Origin: Bacteroidaceae bacterium
GTDB lineage: Bacteria > Bacteroidota > Bacteroidia > Bacteroidales > Bacteroidaceae
NCBI GenBank assembly: GCA_024697785.1
Contig: JAILEU010000113.1
Coordinates: 1-63,799 of the forward strand
DNA length: 63,799 nucleotides
Direction: 5' to 3'
The notes beneath the pieces were generated by a model. It saw only the letters and a list, made by a program, of their open reading frames with translations. It was not told where the DNA came from and did no database searches. Positions 1 to 8,084 of the stretch are shown piece after piece. Both the position numbers and the translations under genes were made by a program. Each line of letters begins with the position of its first letter. Position 1 is the first letter of the stretch.

Positions 1-1
1 G

Positions 2-136
2 TTGGCAACAATGGTGCGGATTGTATTGATGGAATACCTCAATATGGACACTTTCTTCAACATGCCAGATGCTGACATGAAACTGATGCTTGAGGCTGTT
101 GCAGAACCGCCTCCAATTGACGCCGAAAACATATAG
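2..136 (+). CDS. C-terminal fragment of an unidentified protein, possibly a transposase
   Basis: The frame is open from the left edge of the window and stops with TAG at 134-136, giving 44 residues that end in the sequence EPPPIDAENI. The beginning lies outside the window. The fragment is rich in Met, Leu and Asp and contains FFNMPDADMKLMLEAV. It reminds me of the tail of IS4-type transposases of Bacteroides, but I cannot confirm this. A hairpin and then GCGGACAGTAAT, which would fit an insertion sequence end, follow within about 90 bases. Treat the function as unknown. Confidence 0.5.
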   Translation: MATMVRIVLMEYLNMDTFFNMPDADMKLMLEAVAEPPPIDAENI

Positions 137-811
137 GGGGGCTTGTCACAAACATAAAAGCGTCCCAACTCCTGTGTTGCAAAGAGTTGGGATGGCTACT
201 ACTATGTTTAGCGGACAGTAATAATTGGGAATGGGTGCGCAGCCAAGTGTGAATTGTTAATTTTGAATTATGGATTGTTAATTTTCTTCGACTGAGGGAC
301 CGAAAAAAGGCCAAAGTGTGGAGCTATGGAGGGATGTGGAGGGTTTTTTCATAAAATGCAATGAAAAAATAAAAAATTATATTTCGTTTATCTATCGGTA
401 AAATTTGGTAATTTGCTTGAAGTTCCAAAAATACCCTCCATATTCCTCCATAGCTCCACTTTTTTCGGAAAGTGCTGATGAATGTTTTTCGCTATTTTGA
501 AGGTTTGTGTCGAAAAATATGAGTAAAAGTGGCAGATATACAATTATTTGCGATTATGCGAAGCGATATTTAGCTCGTCCGAAAAGACCCAGAACGCTAC
601 CCCACGCTATGCTCCATTTTTTGACGAAAAATGGGTGTTTTTCCGTAATTAAACCTTTTTTAACACATTTATTTTTCATATAAAAAAATAGGGAAAAATA
701 GAAAAAAATAAAAAATGCAAAATCGCCAGTTTTGGAGGTTCTTTAGGTAGCCTTTTTAATGGAGACGGGCTTCCCAGACGTTACCTATTTAAATGTCATC
801 ATGTTTCGGAT
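137..811. other. Gene-free region with a long split inverted repeat (313-349 and 427-466)
   Basis: I see no gene in these 675 bases. Around 245-285 there are short repeats of the type GAATTGTTAATT. At 313-349 and 427-466 two arms of about 35 bases are near-perfect inverted copies built on GTGGAGCTATGGAGG and ATGGAGGG. They enclose an A/T-rich core of about 78 bases. 640-715 is very A/T rich. No clear TAnnTTTG promoter for the GH92 gene is visible near its start. Confidence 0.6.
163..192. terminator. Hairpin downstream of the partial gene
   Basis: TCCCAACTC and GAGTTGGGA form a perfect 9-bp stem with a 12-base loop, 26 bases after the stop codon at 134-136. No T-run follows, so this may be a processing hairpin or part of an insertion sequence end and not a classical terminator. 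Confidence 0.45.
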
Positions 812-3040
812 ATGAAAAAATACCTCTTTACGGTTGCCCTTATGGTGCTCTCGTTGTCCCTCTCTGTCGGGGAGGCACGTGCCGATTTGGCCGGATATGT
901 GAATCCTTTCATCGGTGCCAGCACAAACACCGAGAAGGCCGGCGCCTATCACGGTCTTGGCAAGACCTACCCCGGCGCAGTCGTCCCCTACGGCATGGTG
1001 CAGGTGAGCCCGCAGACCATCACCGGCGGCGACAACGGCTCGGGTTACAGCTACGAGCATCAGACCATCGAAGGCTTCGCCATGACGCAGATGAGCGGGG
1101 TGGGGTGGTATGGCGACCTGGGCAACTTCATGGTCATGCCCACCACGGGCTCGCTCTGCCTTCAGGCCGGTAGCGAGGCTGACGGCACCCCTGGCTGGCG
1201 CTCGCGCTACGACAAGGCCGGCGAGCGGGCACAGGCTGGCTACTACGCCGTGCGGCTCACCGACTATAATATAAAGGTAGAAACCAGCGCCACCACCCGC
1301 TGCGGCATCATCCGCATGACCTATCCCGCCCATTCGCAGTCGCGTTGGCAGGTCGATTTGGCCCGTCGCGTCGGCGGAACCTCCACCGAGCAGTATCTGA
1401 AGGTTGTCGATGAGCACACCATCCAGGGCTATATGCGCTGTACGCCCGAAGGCGGCGGATGGGGGCATGGCGACGGACACGCCGACTACACCGTCTATTT
1501 CTATGCTACCACCAGCAAGCCTATGACGCATTACGGCTTCTGGGACAATGGCCGTGAGGTGACGGGTAAGTCGAGCGAACGGAAAGGGTCGAGGATGGGC
1601 TTCTACACGGAGTTTCCCACCAAGGCCGGCGAGCAGGTGGAACTGAAGGTGGGCATCTCTTTTGTGGATCTGGCAGGTGCCCGCAGGAACTACGATGCCG
1701 AGATAGCGGAGAAGTCGTTCAGGCAGGTGCGCCGCGAGGCTCGCAAATTGTGGAACAAGGCCCTTAGAGTCATCGAGGTGAAGGGCGGCACGAGGGACGA
1801 GCGCACGGTGTTCTATACGGCTCTCTATCACACGATGCTTGATCCCCGCATCTATCAGGATGTGGATGGACGATACGTGGGGGGCGACTATGCCATACAC
1901 CAGAGCGACGGCACGTTTACCAAACGCACCATCTTCAGCGGATGGGATGTCTTCCGTAGCCAGATACCCTTGCAGACCGTTATCAACCCGGCATTGGTGA
2001 ACGACCTCTTGCAGTCGCTTACCACTATGGCCGAGCAGAGCGGACGCTGCTACTACGAGCGTTGGGAGCTGCTCAATGCCTACTCGGGCTGCATGCTGGG
2101 CAATCCCGCCCTCTCCGTGCTGGCCGATGCCTATGCCAAGGGCATACGCGGCTATGACGCCGAAAAAGCCTTCGAGTACGCCAAGAACTCCTCCCGTAAG
2201 TTCGGCAACGACTCGCTGGGCTACACTCCCGGCGGGGTGGGCATCAGCCATACGCTCGAGTATGCCTACACCGACTGGTGTGTGGCGCAGCTCGCGAGCA
2301 GCCTCGGCCGTGACGACGACTATCAGGCTTTCATGCAGAAAAGCCACGCCTGGGCCAACCTGTTCGATGCGGAGAAAGGGTGGTTCCGCCCTCGTAATGC
2401 CGATGGCACGTGGCAGGAGTGGCCTGCCGAAGGACGCCTGAAGGAGTGGTATGGCTGCATGGAGTGCAACCCTCTGCAGCAAGGCTGGTTCGTGCCCCAC
2501 GACGTGGAGGGGATGGTACGCCTGATGGGCGGGCGCGAGAAGGTGGTGGCAGACCTGCAATGGATGTTCGAACAGACACCGGCCGACATGATGTGGAACG
2601 CCTACTACAATCATGCCAACGAACCCGTACACTTCGTGCCCTACCTCTTCAACCGTTTGGGCGAGCCCTGGCTGACGCAGCGCTGGACGCGCTTCATCTG
2701 CCGTAATGCGTATAAGAACAAGGTTGAAGGGCTTGTCGGCAACGAGGATGTGGGCCAGATGTCGGCGTGGTATGTCCTTTCGGCCATCGGCATCCATCAG
2801 GCCTGTCCGGGCGACACCCGTTTCGAACTCACCAGCCCCGTGTTCCGCCGCGTCCGCCTCCATCTGCCTGAGGGAAAGACGTTCACCATTCTTGCAAAGG
2901 GCAACAATGCAACCAACGTCTATATCCGTCAGGCTAAGCTGGACGGCCGTCCTTACCCCCAGCGTCATATAGATTACCACGACCTTATGTCAGGCGGCAC
3001 ACTCACTCTGCGCATGTCCCCACAGCCCGAAAAGAATTAG
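812..3040 (+). CDS. Secreted GH92 alpha-mannosidase
   Basis: This 742-residue protein belongs to glycoside hydrolase family 92, calcium-dependent exo-alpha-mannosidases that trim mannose from N-glycans or mannans. A signal peptide covers residues 1-24 (cut after EARA). The family start NPFIG is at 31-35, followed by PGAVVPYGMVQVSPQT. The (alpha/alpha)6 catalytic domain covers about 320-735. It includes SGWDVFRSQ near 376, NHANEPVHF with the presumed catalytic acid Glu604, and GNEDVGQMSAWYVLSAIG from 643, where the family base usually lies. Length is normal for the family. The start is the first ATG directly before the basic signal peptide. The stop codon TAG is the first triplet of a heptad array. 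No susC/susD pair is nearby, so the substrate context is unknown. Confidence 0.93.
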   Translation: MKKYLFTVALMVLSLSLSVGEARADLAGYVNPFIGASTNTEKAGAYHGLGKTYPGAVVPYGMVQVSPQTITGGDNGSGYSYEHQTIEGFAMTQMSGVGWYGDLGNFMVMPTTGSLCLQAGSEADGTPGWRSRYDKAGERAQAGYYAVRLTDYNIKVETSATTRCGIIRMTYPAHSQSRWQVDLARRVGGTSTEQYLKVVDEHTIQGYMRCTPEGGGWGHGDGHADYTVYFYATTSKPMTHYGFWDNGREVTGKSSERKGSRMGFYTEFPTKAGEQVELKVGISFVDLAGARRNYDAEIAEKSFRQVRREARKLWNKALRVIEVKGGTRDERTVFYTALYHTMLDPRIYQDVDGRYVGGDYAIHQSDGTFTKRTIFSGWDVFRSQIPLQTVINPALVNDLLQSLTTMAEQSGRCYYERWELLNAYSGCMLGNPALSVLADAYAKGIRGYDAEKAFEYAKNSSRKFGNDSLGYTPGGVGISHTLEYAYTDWCVAQLASSLGRDDDYQAFMQKSHAWANLFDAEKGWFRPRNADGTWQEWPAEGRLKEWYGCMECNPLQQGWFVPHDVEGMVRLMGGREKVVADLQWMFEQTPADMMWNAYYNHANEPVHFVPYLFNRLGEPWLTQRWTRFICRNAYKNKVEGLVGNEDVGQMSAWYVLSAIGIHQACPGDTRFELTSPVFRRVRLHLPEGKTFTILAKGNNATNVYIRQAKLDGRPYPQRHIDYHDLMSGGTLTLRMSPQPEKN

Positions 3041-3085
3041 GAATTAGAAATTAGGAATTAGGAATTAGAATTTAGGAATTGGTGC
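3038..3085. repeat. Heptad array starting at the GH92 stop codon
   Basis: Seven units of 7 bases (TAGGAAT, TAGAAAT, TAGAATT and a last TGGTGCG) run in strict phase from the stop TAG at 3038. Six of the seven begin with TAG, and because 7 is not divisible by 3 these stops fall in all three frames. The array leads into GCAGCCAAATA, a word that recurs near 236 and 61573. Confidence 0.85.
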
Positions 3086-3184
3086 GCAGCCAAATAGGAC
3101 TTCGAGCTTGCTCGCCTGAACACCTCTAAAAATAAATATGGAGTGAAGAAATCGTAAATCGTCAAATAGTAAAAATAATTGTGT

Positions 3185-3694
3185 ATGTTCAAAGATTTAG
3201 TGCTTGAACGTCATTCCGTTCGCAGCTATCGGGCAGATATGCCTGTCGAAGAGGAAAAACTCCATTATGTGCTCGATTGTGCCCGCCTGGCTCCGTCGGC
3301 TGTCAACTTCCAGCCGTGGAAGTTCGTGGTGCTGCAGTCTGCTGATGCGAAGGCAGGCCTCTACCCCAGCTATGACCGCCCTTGGGTTCGCGAAGCTCCC
3401 GTCGTCGTTGTCTGCTGTGCCGATCATGCCCAGTCGTGGAAACGTCGCAGCGACGGCAAGGATCATGCCGACGTCGATGTCGCCATTGCTGTCGAGCACC
3501 TCTGTCTTGCTGCCGCAGAACAGGGACTCGGCACCTGCTGGGTCTGCAACTTTGATGCCGAAGGTCTCAAGGCATCCCTCCATCTTCCCGCTACGCTCGA
3601 ACCTGTTGCCATTGTCCCCCTTGGCTATCCCGCCGATCCCACAGTCCCCGAAAAAAACCGCAAACCCCTTTCCGAAATCACCGAGGTGCGCTAA
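3185..3694 (+). CDS. Nitroreductase family flavoprotein
   Basis: This 169-residue FMN-dependent oxidoreductase of the nitroreductase superfamily starts with the family's RHSVRSY motif (residues 9-15). It continues with APSAVNFQPWKFVVL, which binds the flavin phosphate and forms the dimer face, and EHLCLAAAEQGLGTCWVCNFD in the second half. It is expected to be a cytosolic homodimer using NAD(P)H. The physiological substrate cannot be told from sequence. I chose the ATG at 3185. An in-frame TTG two codons upstream is possible but has no support. A canonical promoter for the next gene lies directly downstream, so the two are probably separate units. Confidence 0.88.
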   Translation: MFKDLVLERHSVRSYRADMPVEEEKLHYVLDCARLAPSAVNFQPWKFVVLQSADAKAGLYPSYDRPWVREAPVVVVCCADHAQSWKRRSDGKDHADVDVAIAVEHLCLAAAEQGLGTCWVCNFDAEGLKASLHLPATLEPVAIVPLGYPADPTVPEKNRKPLSEITEVR

Positions 3695-3708
3695 AACTTA
3701 ACGAATTA

Positions 3709-3740
3709 TTTTGTTTCTATTGAAAAAAGTAATAATTTTG
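3709..3740 (+). promoter_or_regulatory. Bacteroidetes-type promoter for the aryl-CoA ligase gene
   Basis: TTTTG at 3709-3713 is followed after exactly 19 bases by TAATTTTG at 3733-3740, matching the phylum's TTTG / TAnnTTTG consensus. Transcription would start near 3747, giving a leader of about 80 bases. Confidence 0.8.
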
Positions 3741-3826
3741 CAGCCCGAAAGGATTTCTTCTGTTGAATTGTAAACAGAGGAGATGAAGAAGAGTATTAGT
3801 CAATAGGAAAAGATAACAAGTTCAGT

Positions 3827-5134
3827 ATGAGATATTGGAACGAAAAGATGGAGTGCATGGGCGCAGAGGAGATGCGCGCCCTGCAGGGTGAACGGTTGCG
3901 CCATATCGTGCGCTATACGTATGAGCGTGTGGCCTTCTACCGTCAGCGTATGGACGAAGCAGGGGTAAGCCCCGACGACATCCAGACGATTGACGACATT
4001 GTGAAACTGCCCTTTATGCAGAAGAAGGACTTGCGCGACTATTACCCGACAGGGATGTTTGCAGCTCCGATGGACGAGATAGTCCGCTTCCACGCCTCGA
4101 GCGGCACGACGGGCAAGCCTATCGTGGCGGCCTATACAGCCAGCGACCTCGACGACTGGTCGGAGGGTGTGGCCCGCTGCCTGACGGCATACGGAGTGAC
4201 CAAGGACGATGTGGCGCAGGTGTCGTATGGCTACGGACTGTTTACGGGCGGTCTGGGTGCACACGACGGCGCCACCAAGGTGGGCTGCAGCGTGCTGCCC
4301 ACGTCGAGCGGCAACACGGCTAAGCAGATAATGCTGATGAGGGACCTCGGTGCCACGGTGCTCTGCTGCACACCTTCGTATGCCCTCTATCTGGCTGAGT
4401 CCATCGAGCAGGATAAGGATATCGACGTGGCGCGTGACATCAAGTTGCGGGTGGGCGTCTTCGGCGCTGAGCCCTGGACGGAAGGTATGCGCAAGGCGCT
4501 GGAGGACAAACTCCACATCAGGGCGTTCGACATCTATGGCCTGACGGAGGTGAGCGGCCCTGGCGTGGGCGGCGAGTGCGAGTGCCAGAACGGCACCCAC
4601 ATCTGGGAGGACTTGTTCTATCCCGAAATCATCGACCCTGTGACGCTGCAGCGTGTGCCCGACGGACAGGAGGGCGAGCTGGTGTTCACCACGCTGTCGA
4701 AGGAGGGCATGCCGGTTATCCGCTACCGCACCCGCGACCTCACCCATCTGACCCGAGGCCGCTGCAGCTGCGGACGAACGGCCGTACGTATGGCAAAAAT
4801 CATGGGCCGCTCGGACGATATGCTCATCATCCGTGGCGTCAACGTATTCCCGTCGCAGGTGGAAGCCGTCATCATGTCGATGCCCGAGTTCACGGGGCAG
4901 TATTTCATCACGCTTGACCGTGTGAACAACATCGACACGTTCGACGTGGACGTTGAGCTGAAGCTGGAGTATCACTCCGACAGCATCAAGAACATCAACG
5001 AGATAAAGTCGCGCCTGAATGCTGCGCTGGTGAGCGTGCTGGGCATCAAGCCGAGCATCCATATCGTCGAACCTGGCAGCATAGAACGCTCAATGGGCAA
5101 GGCTAAGCATGTGCTGGATAAGAGAAAAATGTAA
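3827..5134 (+). CDS. paaK: Phenylacetate-CoA ligase family protein (AMP-forming)
   Basis: The protein has 435 residues, the normal length for the phenylacetate-CoA ligase family of adenylate-forming enzymes, which join an aryl acid to CoA through an acyl-AMP. The ATP loop is ASSGTTGKP at about residues 90-98. SYGYGLFTGGLGAHDGA, the glycine-rich stretch typical of PaaK, lies near 130-145, and YRTRDLT near 300. CSCGRT at about 312-317 supplies cysteines common in this family. The C-terminal small domain contains SDDMLIIRGVNVFPSQVE. In gut anaerobes the gene pairs with an ACT-domain gene, as here, and usually serves aryl-acid metabolism linked to amino acid fermentation. The exact substrate is inferred. 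The stop codon opens a heptad array. Confidence 0.9.
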   Translation: MRYWNEKMECMGAEEMRALQGERLRHIVRYTYERVAFYRQRMDEAGVSPDDIQTIDDIVKLPFMQKKDLRDYYPTGMFAAPMDEIVRFHASSGTTGKPIVAAYTASDLDDWSEGVARCLTAYGVTKDDVAQVSYGYGLFTGGLGAHDGATKVGCSVLPTSSGNTAKQIMLMRDLGATVLCCTPSYALYLAESIEQDKDIDVARDIKLRVGVFGAEPWTEGMRKALEDKLHIRAFDIYGLTEVSGPGVGGECECQNGTHIWEDLFYPEIIDPVTLQRVPDGQEGELVFTTLSKEGMPVIRYRTRDLTHLTRGRCSCGRTAVRMAKIMGRSDDMLIIRGVNVFPSQVEAVIMSMPEFTGQYFITLDRVNNIDTFDVDVELKLEYHSDSIKNINEIKSRLNAALVSVLGIKPSIHIVEPGSIERSMGKAKHVLDKRKM

Positions 5135-5206
5135 GAGGTCAGAGGTAAGAGGTAAGAAGTAAGAGGTCAGAGGACGTGTTCGTTAAACATTAAACGTTAA
5201 ACGATT
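5132..5206. repeat. Composite heptad array filling the whole paaK-ACT gap
   Basis: From the stop TAA at 5132 the sequence is ten consecutive 7-base units plus five bases up to the next ATG. Six are of the type TAAGAGG or TCAGAGG, then ACGTGTT, then CGTTAAA, CATTAAA and CGTTAAA. The phase does not break where the unit class changes. No independent promoter is visible, so the two genes are probably cotranscribed. Confidence 0.85.
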
Positions 5207-5593
5207 ATGAAAATCAAGCAACTTTCTGTATTCCTTCAGAACAAACTGGGCCGTTTCTCCGAAATGGCCACCATCCTGGGTGAGGCCGGCATCAACATGC
5301 AGGCGTTCACCGTAGCCGAGAATGCCGAGTTCGGCATTGTGCGTCTCATTGTGGGCGACCCTGAGCGTGCCGCTCGTCTGCTGATAGAGCGCTCGTTTGC
5401 TGTCAGCGTGGGAGAGGTGTTCCTGCTTGAGATGCCCGACGAGCCAGGGGCATTGGCCGCGCGCGTCAACAAGCTGTCCGACGCGGGCGTGTTCATCGAA
5501 TATATGTATGCTTTCTCGGGTGCTAACGGCAAGGCCGTCGTTGCTCTCAAGCCCAGCGACGCCGTGCTGTGTGAGAAGGTGTTAGGGGAATAG
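5207..5593 (+). CDS. Tandem ACT-domain protein
   Basis: This 128-residue protein consists of two ACT domains (about 1-70 and 71-128) of the ligand-binding beta-alpha-beta-beta-alpha-beta fold. Landmarks are LGRFSEMATILGEAGINMQAF in the first and DEPGALAARVNKLSDAGVFIEYMYAF in the second. Such stand-alone proteins sit next to paaK genes in many anaerobes and probably sense an amino acid or aryl acid to control the ligase. That role is inference from neighbourhood. Its stop overlaps the 3' end of the convergent rfbC gene by 12 bases. Confidence 0.88.
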   Translation: MKIKQLSVFLQNKLGRFSEMATILGEAGINMQAFTVAENAEFGIVRLIVGDPERAARLLIERSFAVSVGEVFLLEMPDEPGALAARVNKLSDAGVFIEYMYAFSGANGKAVVALKPSDAVLCEKVLGE

Positions 5594-6133
5594 CTCTGCT
5601 TCGCGGAAGGGCACTCCCAGCAGATCCTTGGGCGAGAGGATGAGCTGTTCGCCGTCGTCGATGGGCCATTCGACAGCCAGTTCGGGGTCGGACCATTGGA
5701 TGCAGGCTTCGCTCTGCGGCGCATAGACATTATCGACTTTATACGTGAACACGGCTTCGTCTGAAAGGACGAGGAATCCGTGTGCAAAGCCACGCGGGAT
5801 GAAGAGCTGCGTCTTGTTTTCGCCGCTCAGTTCGATGGCTACATGCTTTCCGAAGGTAGGCGAGCTGTGCCGCAAATCGACGGCCACGTCAAACACCGTC
5901 CCGCTGATGACCCTCACCAGCTTGGCCTGGCTGAAAGCGCCGCGCTGGTAGTGCAGGCCGCGAAGCACGCCGCGGGTTGACTTCGACTCGTTGTCCTGGA
6001 TGAAGTTGATTGGCCCGACATGCTGCTCGAACTCGGCTTGCTTGAACGATTCCACAAAGTATCCCCGGCTGTCGGCAAACACACGGGGTTGTATGACAAA
6101 GACGCCGCTCACGGCTGTTTCACGATACTCCAT
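5582..6133 (-). CDS. rfbC: dTDP-4-dehydrorhamnose 3,5-epimerase
   Basis: The 183-residue protein matches RmlC/RfbC, the cupin-fold enzyme that epimerises dTDP-4-keto-6-deoxyglucose at C3 and C5 on the way to dTDP-L-rhamnose. Visible landmarks are FADSRGYFVESF near 19-30, NESKSTRGVLRGLHYQ with the catalytic His at about 64, VFDVAVDLR, and IPRGFAHGFLVLSDEAVFTYKV with the conserved Tyr near 133. Length is normal. No other rml genes are next to it, so the rest of the pathway must be elsewhere. It converges on and overlaps the ACT gene. The 5' side carries a heptad array (6140-6225). Confidence 0.95.
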   Translation of the reverse strand: MEYRETAVSGVFVIQPRVFADSRGYFVESFKQAEFEQHVGPINFIQDNESKSTRGVLRGLHYQRGAFSQAKLVRVISGTVFDVAVDLRHSSPTFGKHVAIELSGENKTQLFIPRGFAHGFLVLSDEAVFTYKVDNVYAPQSEACIQWSDPELAVEWPIDDGEQLILSPKDLLGVPFREAELFP

Positions 6134-6139
6134 TTTTTA

Positions 6140-6300
6140 GGGTTTAACGTTTAAGGTTTAATGATTAACGTTTAACGAACTTTTTTAGACTATCAGACTT
6201 ACAGACTTTCAGACTATCAGATAAATGTTCTGTGGGTGGCTCTGTTGAAGGGCTATTATCTGCCAGTCTGCTAGTCTGACAGTCTATTAGTCTTGGTTTA
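6140..6300. repeat. Heptad and octad arrays between rfbC and the HU-SPOR gene
   Basis: Units TAACGTT, TAAGGTT and TAATGAT run from 6140 to about 6180 in 7-base phase. They are followed by AGACTAT/CAGACTT units to about 6222 and a mirrored AGTCTG/TAGTCT group at about 6260-6295. Read outward from rfbC and outward from the HU-SPOR gene, the last two groups show the same AGACTA word. Confidence 0.7.
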
Positions 6301-6462
6301 TATGTCCTCTGATTTTGGTTAAACGAAATTCTCATTTGTTGTTCTTTTTTTGTGCTGCAAAATTAGCGAAAAAAGTGCCGCCGCGAAAGCATCTTCGAAA
6401 AAAGTTATCCACAAAGCGTGCAAAAAAAGGGCTAAGGGGATTCACATCCCGAAAAATCTACC

Positions 6463-6470
6463 TATCTTTG
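6463..6470 (+). promoter_or_regulatory. Promoter -7 element TATCTTTG directly before the HU-SPOR start
   Basis: TATCTTTG ends only five bases before the ATG at 6476, so a transcript from here would have almost no leader. No matching TTTG lies 19-21 bases upstream. Either this is a leaderless transcript or the match is fortuitous. Confidence 0.4.
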
Positions 6471-6475
6471 CCACG

Positions 6476-7480
6476 ATGGAAAATTTGGGAAGACATATCG
6501 AAGCCTTGCTGCAGGACGGCGACTGCGTTGTCCTGCCGGGTTTTGGCGCATTCATCGCGCATGTCGCCCCGGCCTGTTATGTGGATGACGAACGCGTGTT
6601 CCTGCCTCCGAAACGTTCGCTGGCCTTCAATGGCGAGCTGCGGACGGACGACGGCTTGCTGGCTTCGCGGCTGGCTCAACAGGCGGGCATCGGGTTCGGC
6701 GAGGCGCGGGCAGCTGTGGATGTCCTCGTCGGACAGCTGCGCGACACCCTTTCCATCGACGGCGCGGCCAGGCTTGAGGGCATAGGACGCCTGCGCCAGG
6801 ACATGGCGGGGAACGTCACCTTCGAGCCTGACGAGGCCGGCCTTGTTGCTCCCTCGCTCTATGGGCTGAAAGCCCTGACGGTGTACGACCTCACGGCCAT
6901 CGAACAGAAGGCTGCGTCCGCCGCGTCCGTCCATGCCGAGCCCAAGAAGTTCATCACCAAATCCCCGCGGACCATCGACATTCATGTCGGCCGCCAATCG
7001 CTTCGCCGGATTGCCTCTGTGGCAGCAGCCGTCCTGCTGCTGATTGTCTTTGCCCTGCCCGTCAGCGACGGAGGACAGACGGATGTGGCGTCGTTGGGGA
7101 TAACCGCCCTTTCCTCAGAACCTGCCGTTCCGGCAGCGCAGCCCGCTCCCTCCGCCCTAAACGTTGCGGCTCCCGAGGAGCCCGTGGCAGAGGAGACGCC
7201 GGCGGAACCCGTCGAACCAGCAGCTCCTGCCGTGGTGCGCCCGAGCCGCATCTACCATGTGATAGCCGGCAGCCTCCCCTCGAAGAGTGGGGCAGAGGCC
7301 GTCATTCAGAAGTATGTGAACAAAGGCTTTGAGAAGGCTACTGCCGTCGAGGGCGACGGACGTGTGCGCATCTCCATAGCCTCATTCAACGACAAGGCAG
7401 AAGGGGAAGCCTATGTGAACGAACTGCGGAAAGACGAGGCGTTCAAGAATGTATGGCTCCTCTCCGTCAAGGTTCGATAA
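6476..7480 (+). CDS. HU-domain (CCDC81-like) membrane protein with C-terminal SPOR domain
   Basis: The product is 334 residues. Residues 1-140 resemble the Bacteroidetes CCDC81-like prokaryotic HU domains (start MENLGRHIEALLQDGDCVVLPGFGAF). One membrane segment lies at about 177-195 (VAAAVLLLIVFALPVS). A Pro/Ala/Glu-rich spacer follows, and a SPOR domain covers the last 75 residues (YHVIAGSLPSKSGAEAVIQKY). SPOR domains bind denuded peptidoglycan, so the protein probably links the cell envelope at division sites to cytoplasmic DNA or protein. That function is inferred. I chose the ATG at 6476 because the family begins at this residue; the 42 upstream in-frame codons look non-coding. Confidence 0.85.
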   Translation: MENLGRHIEALLQDGDCVVLPGFGAFIAHVAPACYVDDERVFLPPKRSLAFNGELRTDDGLLASRLAQQAGIGFGEARAAVDVLVGQLRDTLSIDGAARLEGIGRLRQDMAGNVTFEPDEAGLVAPSLYGLKALTVYDLTAIEQKAASAASVHAEPKKFITKSPRTIDIHVGRQSLRRIASVAAAVLLLIVFALPVSDGGQTDVASLGITALSSEPAVPAAQPAPSALNVAAPEEPVAEETPAEPVEPAAPAVVRPSRIYHVIAGSLPSKSGAEAVIQKYVNKGFEKATAVEGDGRVRISIASFNDKAEGEAYVNELRKDEAFKNVWLLSVKVR

Positions 7481-7563
7481 AGAAGGAATAGTGATGTTCC
7501 ATTCTTAATCTTAACGAGCTCAGGCTTCGAAATAAATAATTAGCGCACAACATTCAGCATAAG

Positions 7564-8064
7564 ATGAAACGACTTCGCTGCCCAAAATGTGACCGCTACG
7601 TGGTGTTCGACGAAACGCAGTACGCCGATGGGCAGGTGCTGGTGTTTGTCTGCTCGCATTGCCAGAAGGAATTCAAGATTCGTCTGGGTGCTACACGCCC
7701 TAATCCCGATCAGCCCGAGGAGAAGGACTGCGGTTTCATAACGGTCGTCGAAAACGGCTTTGCCTATCGGCAGCAGTTCCCTCTGCACGAAGGCGACAAC
7801 CTGATTGGGCGTCGCAACAAAGGGACGGAAGTGGATATCCCCATCGAAACCAACGACCCCAGCATGGACCGCCGTCATTGCTACATCCATGTCCAGCCGG
7901 ACAAGGCAGGGGAGATGGTTTTTACCTTACGCGACAACAACAGCAACACGGGCACGTTCCTGATGAATGAGCTGTTAGGTCCTAAGGATCGCATTCGCCT
8001 TTCCGATGGCGCCATCATCACGCTCGGCGCAACCACGCTCATTCTTCATACAACAAAAGAATAG
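7564..8064 (+). CDS. FHA-domain protein with N-terminal zinc ribbon
   Basis: This 166-residue cytosolic protein has a zinc ribbon at the N-terminus (CPKC at 6-9 and CSHC at about 31-34) and a forkhead-associated domain at about 75-165. The FHA signature residues are visible: IGRR near 80, SMDRRHC near 101-107 and DNNSNTGTFLMN near 124. FHA domains bind phosphothreonine peptides, so it probably acts in Ser/Thr-kinase signalling. No kinase gene is nearby. It converges on dnaX with a gap of 20 bases. Confidence 0.85.
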   Translation: MKRLRCPKCDRYVVFDETQYADGQVLVFVCSHCQKEFKIRLGATRPNPDQPEEKDCGFITVVENGFAYRQQFPLHEGDNLIGRRNKGTEVDIPIETNDPSMDRRHCYIHVQPDKAGEMVFTLRDNNSNTGTFLMNELLGPKDRIRLSDGAIITLGATTLILHTTKE

Positions 8065-8084
8065 CACAACGGACGGCAATTCTC

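Noticed and set aside
785-2980. 731-codon open frame on the minus strand opposite the GH92 gene
   Set aside because: It mirrors the codon bias of the GH92 gene, shows no recognisable domain, and the sense strand encodes a clear family member. Other long antisense frames (10115-11605, 14051-15799, 32626-35055, 54010-55188) are rejected for the same reason.
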